From positions 106,631 through 170,630 of the forward strand of contig PAHY01000063.1 of assembly GCA_002705055.1 (NCBI GenBank): DNA of 64,000 nt. The letters are read 5' to 3'. Under the pieces are notes generated by a model. That model saw nothing but the letters and a program-made list of their open reading frames with translations. It was not told the origin of the DNA and made no database searches. Of the stretch, positions 16,674 to 28,200 are shown in pieces. Numbering within the stretch: position 1 is the stretch's first letter; every line of letters starts with the position of its first letter. Origin of the DNA: Planctomycetota bacterium. Its GTDB lineage: Bacteria > Planctomycetota > UBA1135. Made by a program: the position numbers and the translations under genes.

Positions 16674-17956
16674 CGCAGAGCCGTGGGCGGCAGGTCCTCG
16701 AGCACCAGCACCGGTCCGCCGTCGACCGGCGACTCGAGGTTGTCGGTGGCGATGGTCTCGCCGGCGCGCAACCCGGCCAGCACCGGATGCCAGGTGCTGC
16801 CGTCGGCGCCGATCCAGGCGCGGCCCAGTCGAATCGGCCGCAGCTCCGCGCGCCCTTCCTGGACGACCACCGCGCGCGCGCCTGCGGGATCGAGTCGGTA
16901 CTCACTCGGTCGCAGCCAGATCCCGCTGCGCTCGCCCAGCATGACGGTGGCCTCGACGAAGGCTCCGGCGGGAAGCTGATCCTCCTGGTTCGGCAGGACG
17001 CACTCCAGGGTGCGCGCTCGACTCATCGGCTGGGCCTTGGGACTGAGCCGTCCCAGTTCGACCTCGCGCTGCAGCGCCGTGCCGTCTTCGAGGCGAAAGG
17101 CCGGGAACTCCAGCAGGACGCGAGCACCCTGCTGGATCCGCAGGTCTGCGCCGTTCGGGATCGACAGCCGGACGCGCAGGCTGGAGCGATCCACCAGTGC
17201 GGCGACCGGGCTGCCCGGCGCGAGCCATGCGCCTTCCTCGACGTGCACCTGCGCGATCTCGCCCGCGAAAGGCGCCCGCACCACGACCCGGCTCAGTTCG
17301 TCCTCGACCGCGGCGAGGTTCTGCTGGGCCTGCGCCACGCCGGTACGCGCTCCATCCACGGCGATCGCTGCGGCGGCTGCGGCCGCTTCGGCCACCTGTA
17401 GCCGCCCGCGCGCCTCGACCCAGGCCTGCTGGGCTCGGTCGCGGACCGACTCCGGCACATCCCCGGAAGCGGCCAGCTGCTCCTGACGCTCGGCTTCGCG
17501 GCGGGCCAGCGGCTCGGCCTCGGCCGCAGCGGCCTGCTCGGCTTCGGCGGCGCGCAGTTCACCGCGCGCCAACTCGACCTGGGCCTCAGCCACTTCGACG
17601 GCCGCTTGGGCCTGAGCGCGCTGCTGCTCCAGGCGTCCGGCATCGAGGCGGAGGAGCTCCTGCCCGGCTTCGACCTGCTCGCCGACCTCAAGCTGCGGCG
17701 CGCGCCAGTGGACCAGGCCGGACTGGTCGGCGGCCAGCAGCGCGTGGCGCACCGGGCTGGTCTCGCCGTAGGCGCGCAGCCGCTCTGGACGGGCCTCTGC
17801 AGCCAGGGTGCGGACGTGCACCGGGGCCGCGGCAGGAGCCGGCGCGAGCGGAATCGGCGGATCCGGACGGCTGACCCACAGCGCGCCGAAGATCAGCCCC
17901 ACGACGACCACCACCAGGAGGCCGGAAACCCATGGGGATGTCGCCTTCGCTGCCAT
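16670..17956 (-). CDS. RND efflux periplasmic adaptor (HlyD/AcrA-type membrane fusion protein)
   Basis: A 428-residue protein with one N-terminal membrane anchor (VSGLLVVVVVGLIFGALWV, residues 9-27). A biotinyl/lipoyl-like half (SGLVHWRAPQLEVGEQVEAG), a long Ala/Glu/Gln coiled-coil hairpin (about 130-240) and the second lipoyl half (VVRAPFAGEIAQVHVEEGA) follow in the standard order, then a beta-barrel domain. It links the RND permease to an outer membrane channel. The frame is open upstream, but this ATG precedes the anchor directly and has TATAAC 9 bases upstream. It diverges from tig. Confidence 0.9.
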   Translation of the reverse strand: MAAKATSPWVSGLLVVVVVGLIFGALWVSRPDPPIPLAPAPAAAPVHVRTLAAEARPERLRAYGETSPVRHALLAADQSGLVHWRAPQLEVGEQVEAGQELLRLDAGRLEQQRAQAQAAVEVAEAQVELARGELRAAEAEQAAAAEAEPLARREAERQEQLAASGDVPESVRDRAQQAWVEARGRLQVAEAAAAAAAIAVDGARTGVAQAQQNLAAVEDELSRVVVRAPFAGEIAQVHVEEGAWLAPGSPVAALVDRSSLRVRLSIPNGADLRIQQGARVLLEFPAFRLEDGTALQREVELGRLSPKAQPMSRARTLECVLPNQEDQLPAGAFVEATVMLGERSGIWLRPSEYRLDPAGARAVVVQEGRAELRPIRLGRAWIGADGSTWHPVLAGLRAGETIATDNLESPVDGGPVLVLEDLPPTALR

Positions 17957-18060
17957 CGTGCCCAGGTTATAGGCTGGACGCGCAGCCGCCGCGAGGGGAG
18001 AATCTTCACCCTTTCCCCGAGCCCAAGACCGGCTGCGGGAACAGCAGAATCCCACCCATC

Positions 18061-19392
18061 GTGGCGCACACCACCCAACCGATCGAAGTTCAGGCCGAAG
18101 AGCTCGGCCCCTGCCACCACAAGCTGACGGTCAAGGTCCCGGCCGCTCGCATCGCCGAGGAGTACGACCACAGCTACCAGGCTGCCGGCAAGAACCTGTC
18201 CATCCCGGGCTTCCGCAAAGGCAAGATTCCGGTCGAGATGCTGCGGACCGTGCTGGGCGACCAGGTCGCCGACGACGCCAAGCAGCACCTGTTCGAGCAC
18301 GTGGTCCGCGACGCCGTGACCCAGGCCGAGCTCGTCCCGCTGCGGGTCGTCAACTTCGACATGGATAAGTACGAGGTCGACGAGGAGCAGGATCTCGAGT
18401 TCGAGGTCGAGGTCGAGACCGCGCCCAACGTCGAGCTGCCCGACTGGGACGAGCTGGACGTCATCCCCGAACCGGTCGTGATCGAGTCCGAGCAGGTCGA
18501 AGCCGCGCTGCAGGACATCAAGAACCGCTCGCCGCGCTTCGACGAGGCTGAAGAAGGCCAGGGCCTCGACTCGGAGCACGCGGTCGAGATGGACCTGGTC
18601 TACGTCAAGGATGGCGAAGACGGTCCGGACGCCCAGGACATTCGCCTCGGCCTCGACGCCCCGCTGTACGGCGTCGAAGAAGACGAGTGGACCGAGAAGA
18701 TGAACGGCGCCAAGGTCGGCGACGAGATCGAGCTGTCCTGCACCTTCGAAGAGGGTTTCTCGAAGGAGGACTGGGTCGGCGAGAACGGGAGCGTCAAGCT
18801 GACCGTGAAGAAGGTCATCAAGCCGCGCGCCGCCACCGACGAGGAGATCGCCGAAGAGGCGCAGCTCGATGTCGAAGAGCTGGGCACCAAGCTCAAAGAG
18901 CGCATGGAAGCCGAGGCCGAGCGCAACGAGCGCAACCGCCAGGCCGACGAGATGCTGCAGCAGATCCTCGACAAGCGCCCCTTCCAGCTGGCCAGCAACA
19001 TGGTCGAGGAAGAGACCAAGCACAACATGGAGCAACAGGTCCAACAGGCTGTCCAGCAGGGCGCCGACGAGGACGAGGTGCGCCAGCAGGTCGAGGAGCG
19101 CCGCGAGGAATTCGCCGCCGCCGCCGACCAGCGCCTGAAGAGCTATTTCCTGGTTCGCCGCATTGCGCAAGAGGAAGGCATCAAGGTCACCAAGAACGAG
19201 ATGCAGCAGGCTCTGCGGGCGATCAGCCGTCACCACGGCGTCGACGTCAAAACCGTCGAGAAGGTCTACACGGAACAGGGCCGTCTGGACGATGTGGCCA
19301 GTGACATCCTCACCGGCAAGGTGCGGGCCTTCCTCATGAAGAAGGTCGAGGAGAAGCACGGCGCCGTTGAAGGCGAGACCGCGGAAGCCTAG
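18061..19392 (+). CDS. tig: Trigger factor, ribosome-associated chaperone and prolyl isomerase
   Basis: A 443-residue protein starting with GTG. The ribosome-binding N domain ends with the trigger factor signature FRKGKIP (residues 56-62, [11 protein letters not shown]). The FKBP-like PPIase domain lies at about 160-245 ([17 protein letters not shown]) but is very acidic and divergent, so isomerase activity is uncertain. The long helical C-terminal domain (about 250-440) has [18 protein letters not shown]. It holds nascent chains at the ribosome exit. clpP follows five bases after its stop, the familiar tig-clpP-clpX order. CAGAAT lies 10 bases before the GTG. Confidence 0.93.
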   Translation: MAHTTQPIEVQAEELGPCHHKLTVKVPAARIAEEYDHSYQAAGKNLSIPGFRKGKIPVEMLRTVLGDQVADDAKQHLFEHVVRDAVTQAELVPLRVVNFDMDKYEVDEEQDLEFEVEVETAPNVELPDWDELDVIPEPVVIESEQVEAALQDIKNRSPRFDEAEEGQGLDSEHAVEMDLVYVKDGEDGPDAQDIRLGLDAPLYGVEEDEWTEKMNGAKVGDEIELSCTFEEGFSKEDWVGENGSVKLTVKKVIKPRAATDEEIAEEAQLDVEELGTKLKERMEAEAERNERNRQADEMLQQILDKRPFQLASNMVEEETKHNMEQQVQQAVQQGADEDEVRQQVEERREEFAAAADQRLKSYFLVRRIAQEEGIKVTKNEMQQALRAISRHHGVDVKTVEKVYTEQGRLDDVASDILTGKVRAFLMKKVEEKHGAVEGETAEA

Positions 19393-19397
19393 GCTCC

Positions 19398-20006
19398 GTG
19401 TACACGACCATGGACGAACTCAACTCCTACTACACGATCCCCTACGTCATCGAGAAGACGGGGCGCGGCGAGCGCACCTACGACCTCTACTCGCGACTGC
19501 TCGAGGATCGGATCATCTTCCTGGGCACCCAGGTCGATGACCACGTGGCCAACGCCGTCGTGGCCCAGCTCTTGTTCCTGGCCAAGCAGAACAAGAACCA
19601 GGACATCCAGATGTACATCAACAGCCCGGGTGGCTCGGTCACCGCAGGCCTGGCGATGTACGACACCATGCAGTACGTCGATTGCGATATCGCCACCTAC
19701 TGCGTGGGCCAGTGCGCCTCGATGGGCGCTGTGCTGCTGGCCGGCGGCACCAAGGGCAAGCGCTTCATCCTGCCGAACTCGCGGGTGATGATTCACCAGC
19801 CCTGGGGTGGCACGCAGGGCACCGCTTCCGACATGGAGATTCAGGTCAACGAGATCCTGAAGCTCAAGACGAAGCTGAACGGCATCCTGGCGCATCACTG
19901 CGACAAGTCGATCGAGGAAATCGAGCAGGCCACCGACCGCGACTACTTCATGAGCGCGGAAGAATCGGCGGCATTCGGCATCGTCGACACAGTCATCGGG
20001 GCTTGA
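19398..20006 (+). CDS. clpP: ATP-dependent Clp protease proteolytic subunit
   Basis: A 202-residue serine peptidase with a complete catalytic triad: Ser108 in [10 protein letters not shown], His133 in VMIHQPWGG and Asp182 in DRDYFMS. The oxyanion segment [11 protein letters not shown] is present. It forms the tetradecameric chamber that works with ClpX or ClpA. The annotated start is GTG five bases after tig; an in-frame ATG four codons later is an alternative. Unlike many ClpPs there is no long N-terminal propeptide. It is probably cotranscribed with tig and stops just before a strong intrinsic terminator. Confidence 0.95.
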   Translation: MYTTMDELNSYYTIPYVIEKTGRGERTYDLYSRLLEDRIIFLGTQVDDHVANAVVAQLLFLAKQNKNQDIQMYINSPGGSVTAGLAMYDTMQYVDCDIATYCVGQCASMGAVLLAGGTKGKRFILPNSRVMIHQPWGGTQGTASDMEIQVNEILKLKTKLNGILAHHCDKSIEEIEQATDRDYFMSAEESAAFGIVDTVIGA

Positions 20007-20021
20007 TTCCGCGGCGATCCG

Positions 20022-20060
20022 GCGGGAGGCAGCGATTTCGCTGCCTCCCGCACTTTTTCT
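20022..20060 (+). terminator. Rho-independent terminator after clpP
   Basis: A perfect 13-bp stem (GCGGGAGGCAGCG / CGCTGCCTCCCGC) with a four-base ATTT loop is followed within two bases by five T residues and TCT. It lies 15 bases after the clpP stop and should end the tig-clpP transcript before clpX. Confidence 0.9.
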
Positions 20061-20128
20061 GCCCGCTCGCGTGCTGGGAGAGTTGCAAAAAGCCCTTGCG
20101 CCTGGCCGCGAAGCACCCGTTCATGGCG

Positions 20129-20134
20129 TAGAAT
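20129..20134 (+). promoter_or_regulatory. -10-like hexamer for clpX
   Basis: TAGAAT lies 8 bases before the clpX ATG, downstream of the terminator. No Shine-Dalgarno and no convincing -35 are seen. A start of transcription 6-8 bases after the hexamer would give a leaderless or almost leaderless clpX mRNA. Confidence 0.55.
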
Positions 20135-20142
20135 TGGCTCCA

Positions 20143-21456
<1,314 letters not shown>

Positions 21457-21485
21457 CCGGGCGCGTTCAGCCGACTACACCATTC

Positions 21486-23201
21486 ATGGGAATCGCCCCC
21501 CTGCTCCTGGCCGGGGCTCTGCTGCAGACGCCGGCCCCCACCAGCGCCCCCTTCGAACTCGAGCTGCCGGACGGCTATCCCGCCTTCCAGCGCGCGGATC
21601 TGCCCGATGGCCCGGCCTGGGTCTCGCTGCGCGAGACTCCGCCTGCCCAGTTCGAGCTGCGTCACTTCCTGCTCGCCGCCCCGGGCGCGCGCGCGGATCT
21701 GGTGGCCGCCAATCTGCGCCGCGAGCGCTGGGAGCCGCTGATGCGCGGCTTCGGCAGCGAGATCAAGCCCTGGGAAGGCCGCTGGGCCGGGCTGGCTGCG
21801 GCCGGGCACCGGATTGACTACGTCTATCAGGATCGCTCGCAGACCATCGTGCAGCGCTTGATCGTGGAGGACGATCACCTGGTGATCGGCACTTGGGAGG
21901 GCGACCGCCGCAGCGCCGCCGCAGCGGAACAGGCGCTCGACAGCTTCGTGCTGCCAGCCTCGTGGCGCCCCGACAAGGCCCCGCAGTTCGACGAGCAGCG
22001 CGGCCTCGGGCCGACGGCCGACCCGCTGCCGCCGATCGGCCACTTCGCGGTGGCGATCGATGCGACCGACCCAAGCTGGGAACAGGTCGGCTTTACGATC
22101 GAGTTCACGCCCGCAGACGGCCGCGATCCGAGCGATGCGCAATGGCGCCTCCCCGACGGCGCCGTCGTCGACGAGGCCACGCCGACGCGGGTCCGCTATC
22201 GGCTGAGTTTCGTTGACGAGGAAGGCAAGCTGCTGCCCCGCGCCGGGATCACGCCGGGGCCAAGCTGCCTCGCGGGGCTGGCGCCCGGCTGGCTGGCGCT
22301 GCCGGCGAGCCTCGCCAGCGCGGACGGCCGCTACGCGGCGCCCGCGGTCAGCCTGACGGTCCGCAGCGTGCCGCACCTGACGGCGCTCAGCGACGTCCGC
22401 ACCGCGCGGACCTTCCTCGAGGAGCAGATCCGGGTCACCGAGTTTGAGCGCCGCCGCGGCGGCGGAGCCTGGCCGATCTTCGCCCTCGGCTACTACCAGT
22501 TCGAGGCGGTCGACGAGCGCCGCGTGGCGATTCGCCGTTCGGCCGAGTCCCCCAGCCCCGAGCGCCCGATCCGTCTGCTGGACACCCTCACCAAGACCGG
22601 CGTCCAGCTGTGGTCCTCGGCGCAGCCCGAATGGTCGGTCATGACCTTCCCCGGCGCGGGCGATGCGGTGCTCGGCAGCGTCCTGGTGCTCGACGAGGGC
22701 AATCGCTGGCTGCGCGACCCGCTCGATGCCGAGTGGATCGACGGCAGCCGACGCGCCGGCCTGGCCCGCAAGCTGGGCTACTTCTGGTTTGGTCGCCAGC
22801 TCGCCGGTCGCGGGCACGGCGCCGTCTTCCTCGAGGCCTCGCTTTCCGAATATGCCGCCTGGAGGCTGCTCGAAGCCAGCGGCGCGACCCGCGACGCCAA
22901 GGCCATGCAGCGCCTGTGGATCGAGGCCGAGCAGAGCGCGGGCCCGCTGCCGCGGCCGCTCAGCCTGATGCCCCGCGAGGATCTGGCCGGCGCGCGTCGC
23001 CTCATGACCCGCGGCGCGCTGGTCTGGAAGGCCATCGAAGACCGCGCCGGACGAGCCACGCTGGACCGTATCCTGGAGGAACGGCTCGCGCGCGGCGGCG
23101 ACTGGACCACCGAGGACCTGCGCAGCGCGCTCGAGGCGTCCACCGACCGTGAATGGGGCGACTGGTTCCGCCAGCACGTCTACGGCCGCGCCCTGCCCTG
23201 A
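21486..23201 (+). CDS. Exported protein with M1 peptidase-like C-terminal region, no catalytic motif
   Basis: A 571-residue protein with a short signal peptide (MGIAPLLLAGALLQ). The C-terminal third resembles the end of M1-type gluzincin domains: a helical stretch with LARKLGYFWFGRQLAGRGHG where the zinc helix would be, then RGALVWKAIEDRAGRATLDRI and WTTEDLRSALEAST. There is no HExxH, so it should be catalytically inactive, perhaps a binding or structural relative. The N-terminal half is unrecognised. It follows clpX by 29 bases and precedes the DHH phosphoesterase by three bases. Confidence 0.6.
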   Translation: MGIAPLLLAGALLQTPAPTSAPFELELPDGYPAFQRADLPDGPAWVSLRETPPAQFELRHFLLAAPGARADLVAANLRRERWEPLMRGFGSEIKPWEGRWAGLAAAGHRIDYVYQDRSQTIVQRLIVEDDHLVIGTWEGDRRSAAAAEQALDSFVLPASWRPDKAPQFDEQRGLGPTADPLPPIGHFAVAIDATDPSWEQVGFTIEFTPADGRDPSDAQWRLPDGAVVDEATPTRVRYRLSFVDEEGKLLPRAGITPGPSCLAGLAPGWLALPASLASADGRYAAPAVSLTVRSVPHLTALSDVRTARTFLEEQIRVTEFERRRGGGAWPIFALGYYQFEAVDERRVAIRRSAESPSPERPIRLLDTLTKTGVQLWSSAQPEWSVMTFPGAGDAVLGSVLVLDEGNRWLRDPLDAEWIDGSRRAGLARKLGYFWFGRQLAGRGHGAVFLEASLSEYAAWRLLEASGATRDAKAMQRLWIEAEQSAGPLPRPLSLMPREDLAGARRLMTRGALVWKAIEDRAGRATLDRILEERLARGGDWTTEDLRSALEASTDREWGDWFRQHVYGRALP

Positions 23202-23204
23202 GCC

Positions 23205-24140
23205 ATGCACCTCAAGATCTACTACCACCGGGACTTCGATGGGATCTCGGCCGGCGCGATGTTGGCCGAGGCGCTGGAAGCGACCGGCCGCGAGCAGGAG
23301 GTGCAGTGGTCAGGGGTCAACTTCGATCGCACTCTGGCCTGGGATGAGTTTGGCCTCGGCGAGCGCTTTGCCGTGGTGGACTTCCACTTTCATCGCCGCG
23401 CCGAGTACTGGTTCGACCATCACCCGACCACCTTCCTGACCCCGGAAGACGAGGCTGCCTTCACGCCCGACGACCACCGTCGCTTCGATCCGGCCTCGCC
23501 CTCGTGCCCGCCGATCATCCTCGAGCACGCCCGCGAAGCATGGGGCTGGGATCCGGGCAGCCGCTACGACGAGCTGGTGCAGTGGTCGAACATCATCGAT
23601 TCGGCCTCGTTCAAGAACGCCAAGCAGGCGCTGTTTGACCGCGACCCGGCCCTGCGCATCATGCGCGCGCTCACGGCGGCACCGAACTATCACTTTCACG
23701 ATCGGGTCCTGCACCTGATCCGCACGCAGCCGCTGGTGCAGGTCGCCGATGACGTCGACGTCGACGACGCCTACCAACGCGCCGCGCGCAACCGCGACAA
23801 GGCAATCGATGCCTTCCCGGCGACGATGCTCGAGCGCTCGGTCACCGCGATGCTCGCGGACCTGCGTTCGAAGAAGATTCGCCGCGAACGCTTCGCGCCC
23901 TTCTACCTCTACCCCGAGCTGCACTACGCGGTCACGATGCTGCCGACTCGCGCCGGCGTGCACATCACGGCAGCCTCCAACCCATGGAACCGTCCGTCCA
24001 ACCCGGTGCACCTCGGCAATCTGCTGAAGCGCTACGGCGGCGGCGGCCATGAAGGTGTGGGCGGCTGCAACCCGCCGAACAATCGCAAGGCCGAAGAATG
24101 GTCGCGCGAGATCTACGACGAGATCGCCCACGTGACATGA
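23205..24140 (+). CDS. DHH family phosphoesterase (NrnA-like)
   Basis: A 311-residue protein with the DHH superfamily metal motifs: HRDFDG (residues 8-13), the aspartate in VVDFHFH, DHH proper in WFDHHPTT (D71-H73), and the DHHA1-type glycine motif RYGGGGHEGVGG near residue 280. Such enzymes hydrolyse short oligonucleotides, pAp or cyclic dinucleotides; which applies here is unclear. The stop overlaps the rlmN start as ATGA, giving a compact operon of M1-like, DHH, rlmN and DUF1570 genes. Confidence 0.85.
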   Translation: MHLKIYYHRDFDGISAGAMLAEALEATGREQEVQWSGVNFDRTLAWDEFGLGERFAVVDFHFHRRAEYWFDHHPTTFLTPEDEAAFTPDDHRRFDPASPSCPPIILEHAREAWGWDPGSRYDELVQWSNIIDSASFKNAKQALFDRDPALRIMRALTAAPNYHFHDRVLHLIRTQPLVQVADDVDVDDAYQRAARNRDKAIDAFPATMLERSVTAMLADLRSKKIRRERFAPFYLYPELHYAVTMLPTRAGVHITAASNPWNRPSNPVHLGNLLKRYGGGGHEGVGGCNPPNNRKAEEWSREIYDEIAHVT

Positions 24141-25201
24141 GCGACTCCACTCCGGCGCCGCGCCTGCTCGACCTCCATCCCCGCGATTGGCCCGCGTGGT
24201 TTGAGCAGCGTGGTGCGCCGGGTTTTCAGGGGCGCAACGCGGCGCGTTGGGTCTTCCGGCGCGGGGCGACGAGCTGGGAAGAGATGACCGACCTCCCGGC
24301 CGGGCTGCGCGCTCAGTTGGAAGCAGAGCAGCCGCTGATCACCGCGGTCTGCGAAGCGCGCTCCGAAGCCGAAGATGGCGCGGTCAAGCTGCTGCTGCGG
24401 TTGCCGGATGGCGCCTCGGTCGAGGCCGTCGGCATGCCCGGCACGATGGGCCGCACGCTCTGCCTGTCGAGCCAGGTCGGCTGCGCCGTGCGCTGCGCCT
24501 TCTGCGCCAGCGGCATGGAAGGCGTCGAGCGCAACCTGAGCCGCGCCGAGATCCTGGAGCAGGCGCTGTACCTGCGCCGCGAACAGGGCGAGTTCCAGCG
24601 CATCGTGATGATGGGCATGGGCGAACCCGGCCACAACCTCGACGCCGTCCTGGCTGCCCTCGACAGCCTGATCGACCCCGAAGGCATGGATTTCGCCGCG
24701 CGGCGGATCACGCTCTCGACCGTCGGCCCCAAGGGCGCGCTCGAGCAGATCGCCCGCTGGGGCAAGTCGATCAACCTGGCGCTGTCGGTCCACGCCCCGG
24801 ACGACACCCTGCGTCACGAGCTGGTTCCCGGCGTTCGGAAGCGCTCGCTGGCCGAGACTCTCGACGAGGCGGACCGCCTTTTCGCGGCCACAGGGCGCGA
24901 ATACACCGTCGAATACGTGTTGCTGGCCGGGGTGAACGACGGTAACGAACAGGCCAGCGCGCTGGCCGCGCAGCTGCGCGGACGACGCTGCCACATCAAT
25001 CTGATTCCGTACAACCCGGTGCCCGAGTTCGGGTTCCAACGGCCGGAACTCCCCGATCAGGAGGCCTTCACCGCTCGGCTGCGCCAGGCGGGCCTCTCGG
25101 TCACCCTGCGCCGAAGCCTCGGCCGCCAAACCGACGCCGCCTGCGGCCAGCTGCGCCGCCGACAGCGCAACTCACCACCACGCCCTCGCTTCTCCGCGTG
25201 A
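24137..25201 (+). CDS. rlmN: Dual-specificity 23S rRNA/tRNA adenine-C2 methyltransferase RlmN
   Basis: A 354-residue radical SAM enzyme. The CxxxCxxC cluster motif is CAVRCAFC (about 116-123), with MMGMGEPGHNL, ITLSTVGPKG and LALSVHAPDD as later family blocks. The C-terminal catalytic Cys is in TDAACGQL. It methylates C2 of A2503 in 23S rRNA and A37 of some tRNAs. The start overlaps the DHH gene stop (ATGA) and the stop overlaps the next gene (GTGA). Both catalytic cysteines are present. Confidence 0.94.
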   Translation: MSDSTPAPRLLDLHPRDWPAWFEQRGAPGFQGRNAARWVFRRGATSWEEMTDLPAGLRAQLEAEQPLITAVCEARSEAEDGAVKLLLRLPDGASVEAVGMPGTMGRTLCLSSQVGCAVRCAFCASGMEGVERNLSRAEILEQALYLRREQGEFQRIVMMGMGEPGHNLDAVLAALDSLIDPEGMDFAARRITLSTVGPKGALEQIARWGKSINLALSVHAPDDTLRHELVPGVRKRSLAETLDEADRLFAATGREYTVEYVLLAGVNDGNEQASALAAQLRGRRCHINLIPYNPVPEFGFQRPELPDQEAFTARLRQAGLSVTLRRSLGRQTDAACGQLRRRQRNSPPRPRFSA

Positions 25202-28200
25202 AGCTCCTCTCGCTCCTCGCCCTGCTCCCGCTGCTTGGCTCGTTGCCCACTCCGGTCGCGACGAACGGTGGCGATCCTTTCATTGAGAAGTATCTCAGCA
25301 CCGCCGAGCGCCATCGGGCTGAAGGCGACGCAGTGCAGGCCCGCGCGGCCGTCGAACGCGCGCTCGAGCGCGATGACAAGCACTTGGGCTGCTTGAAGAT
25401 CCTGGCCGAGCTCGCGGTCGAAGGCGATGACCTCGACACCGCTGCCTGGGCCTATCACCGCTGGCTGCAGGTGGTCGAGTCGGCCGAGAAGCTGCCGGTC
25501 TCGCGCAGCGAACGCAAGGCGGTGCTCGAGGCGCTGGCCCTGGTCGACGAGCGCGCGGAGGACTTCCGCTCGCTGACGGACGATCACCTGAAGGAGCTGC
25601 ACAAGCTGGCCAAGGCGCACGCCAAGCGCGGCCGGCTGCACTCGGCGCTCGAGGTCTACGCCGAGATCCTGCTGATCGACGTCTTCAACGCCGAGGCGCG
25701 CGCGGCGGTCAAGAACATCCGCCGCACCGGCGGCGAGGACGTCGCAGTCGAAGATGCCTTCGCCGGCGCCGGCGATCCCACCGAGGGCCTCGACCCCGAG
25801 TGGCTGGCGGAAGAGAACGCCAAGCACGAAGAGTGGGAGAACGCCTGGACCAAGGAAACGGACAACTACCGCTACCGCACCAACGCCGGCTTCTTGGTGC
25901 TGCAGACCAGCTCGATCGCGATGGAGCAGATGAACCGCGCCTACCGCAAGTTCTTCCGCTTCAAGGAAGACGGCGGCGCGACGCCGAAGATCGAGGTGCG
26001 GGTCTACAAGAATCGCGACGAGTACCTGGAGTACAACAACCTGCCCGAGAACGACTGGACGGGCGGCTTCTTCAACGGCAGCACGGTGCAGACCTTCCTG
26101 GGTGGCCCATCTGGCCAGGAGACGATCCGCCAGATGTACGGCACCCTCTTCCACGAGGCGGCTCACCAGTTCGTCTCGCTGACCGGCCGCGGCGGCGTGC
26201 CCGGCTGGCTCAACGAGGCCTACGCCAGCTTCTTTGAAGGCACGACCATTCTGTCGAATGGTTCGGTGCGCTGGAACCAGGTGCCCACCCATCGTCTGTT
26301 CCCGCTCGCGCGACGCATGGAGCAGGGCTGGATGACCGGCCCCAGCGATGGCGTGCGTGATGAGGCTGGCGAGTGGGCGACCCCCACCACCGCGCCCACG
26401 CTGCGCATCCTGGTCGAGAACCAGTATCAGTGGGGTCCGCCTTGGTACGCCCCCACCTGGGGCGTCGTTTACTTTCTGTACAACCTGCGCGATGAAGACG
26501 GCAAGCTGATCTATCGCGACACGCTGAATGAGTACTACTACAGCGGGGCGCGTTCCGTGGGGCTGGACCAGCGCGTCGAGCACTTTGAGAACGTGGTCAT
26601 CAAGGGGGCCCCGCTCTCGCCGGTCGAGGACATCGAAGGGCTCAACGAGCTGTGGCGCGACTGGATCCTCGAGCTGCGCGACATCCAGCTCGGTAAGACA
26701 GCGGCGCGCAAGAGCAACTTCGACTACGGCTTGGCTGCGCTCGCCCGCGGCGAGACCGACGAAGCGGTCGACTTCCTCGAAGAGGCATTTCTGCACACGC
26801 CGGAAGACCCGGAGGTGCTGTGGAAGCTGGCCGGCGCGCTTGAGAACACCGACGCCGAGGACCGCGCCGCGGCGATGTACCTGCAGTTCGTCCGCGAGCT
26901 GGAGCTGCGCGGCCTCACGGAGGACGAGCGCTACCCGATCGCCAAGGAGAAGCTCACCGAGCTAGATCCGCTGTTCAGCGCGCACGCCAAGCTCAAGCGC
27001 AAGATGCTCGAGGAGGGCCTGGAGCTGGCCAAGAGCTATCGCGATCGTGATCTCCCGCTGATGGCGCTCGAGATCGCGCGTCGCATGAGCGCCCAGTTCT
27101 CGCTGCCGGAAGCGCTCGACTTCTACATCGAGATCGCCAGCGAGACCGGGCGCAGCCTGGCGCGCTGGAAGGTGGCCTACAACGAGCTCGACCTCGAAGG
27201 CTGGTCGGGTAGCGAGCACTACGGCGCCTACGGCCGCATGCTAGTCGCTGACGTCAAGGACGACGGCGCCACCGGGCGCGCCGCCGACCAGATCTTCACC
27301 GCCGACCTCACCTATGACGCCGCCTTCGACGGTGACTACTCGCTCGAGGCGCAGCTGCGTTTCGACGAGGGCGCGACCATCGCCGGCCTGACCTTCGGCC
27401 GCAAGGACGCCAACACCACCCACGCGGTGATCCTGCACCCCAGCGGTTTCCTGGACATCAGCACCAAGGACGGCGGCACCTGGACCTACCGCGATCACCG
27501 CTCGGTCAATCTGCCCGGCGAGTGGCAGACCCTGCGGATCGACTTGGTCGGCAAGACCCTCGACGTCTACCTCAACAACCGGTACATCCGCTCGATCGAG
27601 ATGCCTTCGCGGGACTCGGTCCAGGGTGGCTTCGGCCTCATCACCGGCACTGGCAAGGTCTCCTACCGCGACCTGCGCTTCCTGGCGCGCGACCCCTACG
27701 ACCCGGCCGCCCGTATCGAGCGCGAGCTGGCGCTGGCCAAGGTCGCCAGCAGCGAGATCGCCCGCCCCGAAGGCACCTTCACCGGCTTCGCGCCGCCGGC
27801 CTTCCACGAGGACCTGCGCTGGCTGCAAGGCGACGCGGTGACGCTGGAAGAGCTGCACGGCGCGCCGGCCGCGATCGTGTTCTGGTCCAAGGCCCAGGAA
27901 GACGCGATTCCCACCGGGGCCTACTACGCCCATCTGGCCAAGACCTACGCTGAGTTCGACATGAAGTGGGTCGTCGTCATCGGCGGCGAGCACAAGCCCG
28001 CGCAGATCCAGGCCATGCTCAAGGAGCACCCGATGCCGGGCGTGCACGTGGCCTACGACACCAACTTCGAGTTCTACAAGTCCGCGCACGTCGTGCCGGG
28101 CGGCTGGGGGCTGCCGCGCATCCTGGTGCTCGACGTCGACGGCAAGGTCACCTGGGAAGGCGACCCGGGCCTGATCCCCGGCCGCGGCTGGAAGGACGGC

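Noticed and set aside
17957..18055. Longer N-terminus of the RND adaptor
   Set aside because: The extension lacks membrane or domain character and would cross the probable promoter; the ATG at 17956 directly precedes the anchor.
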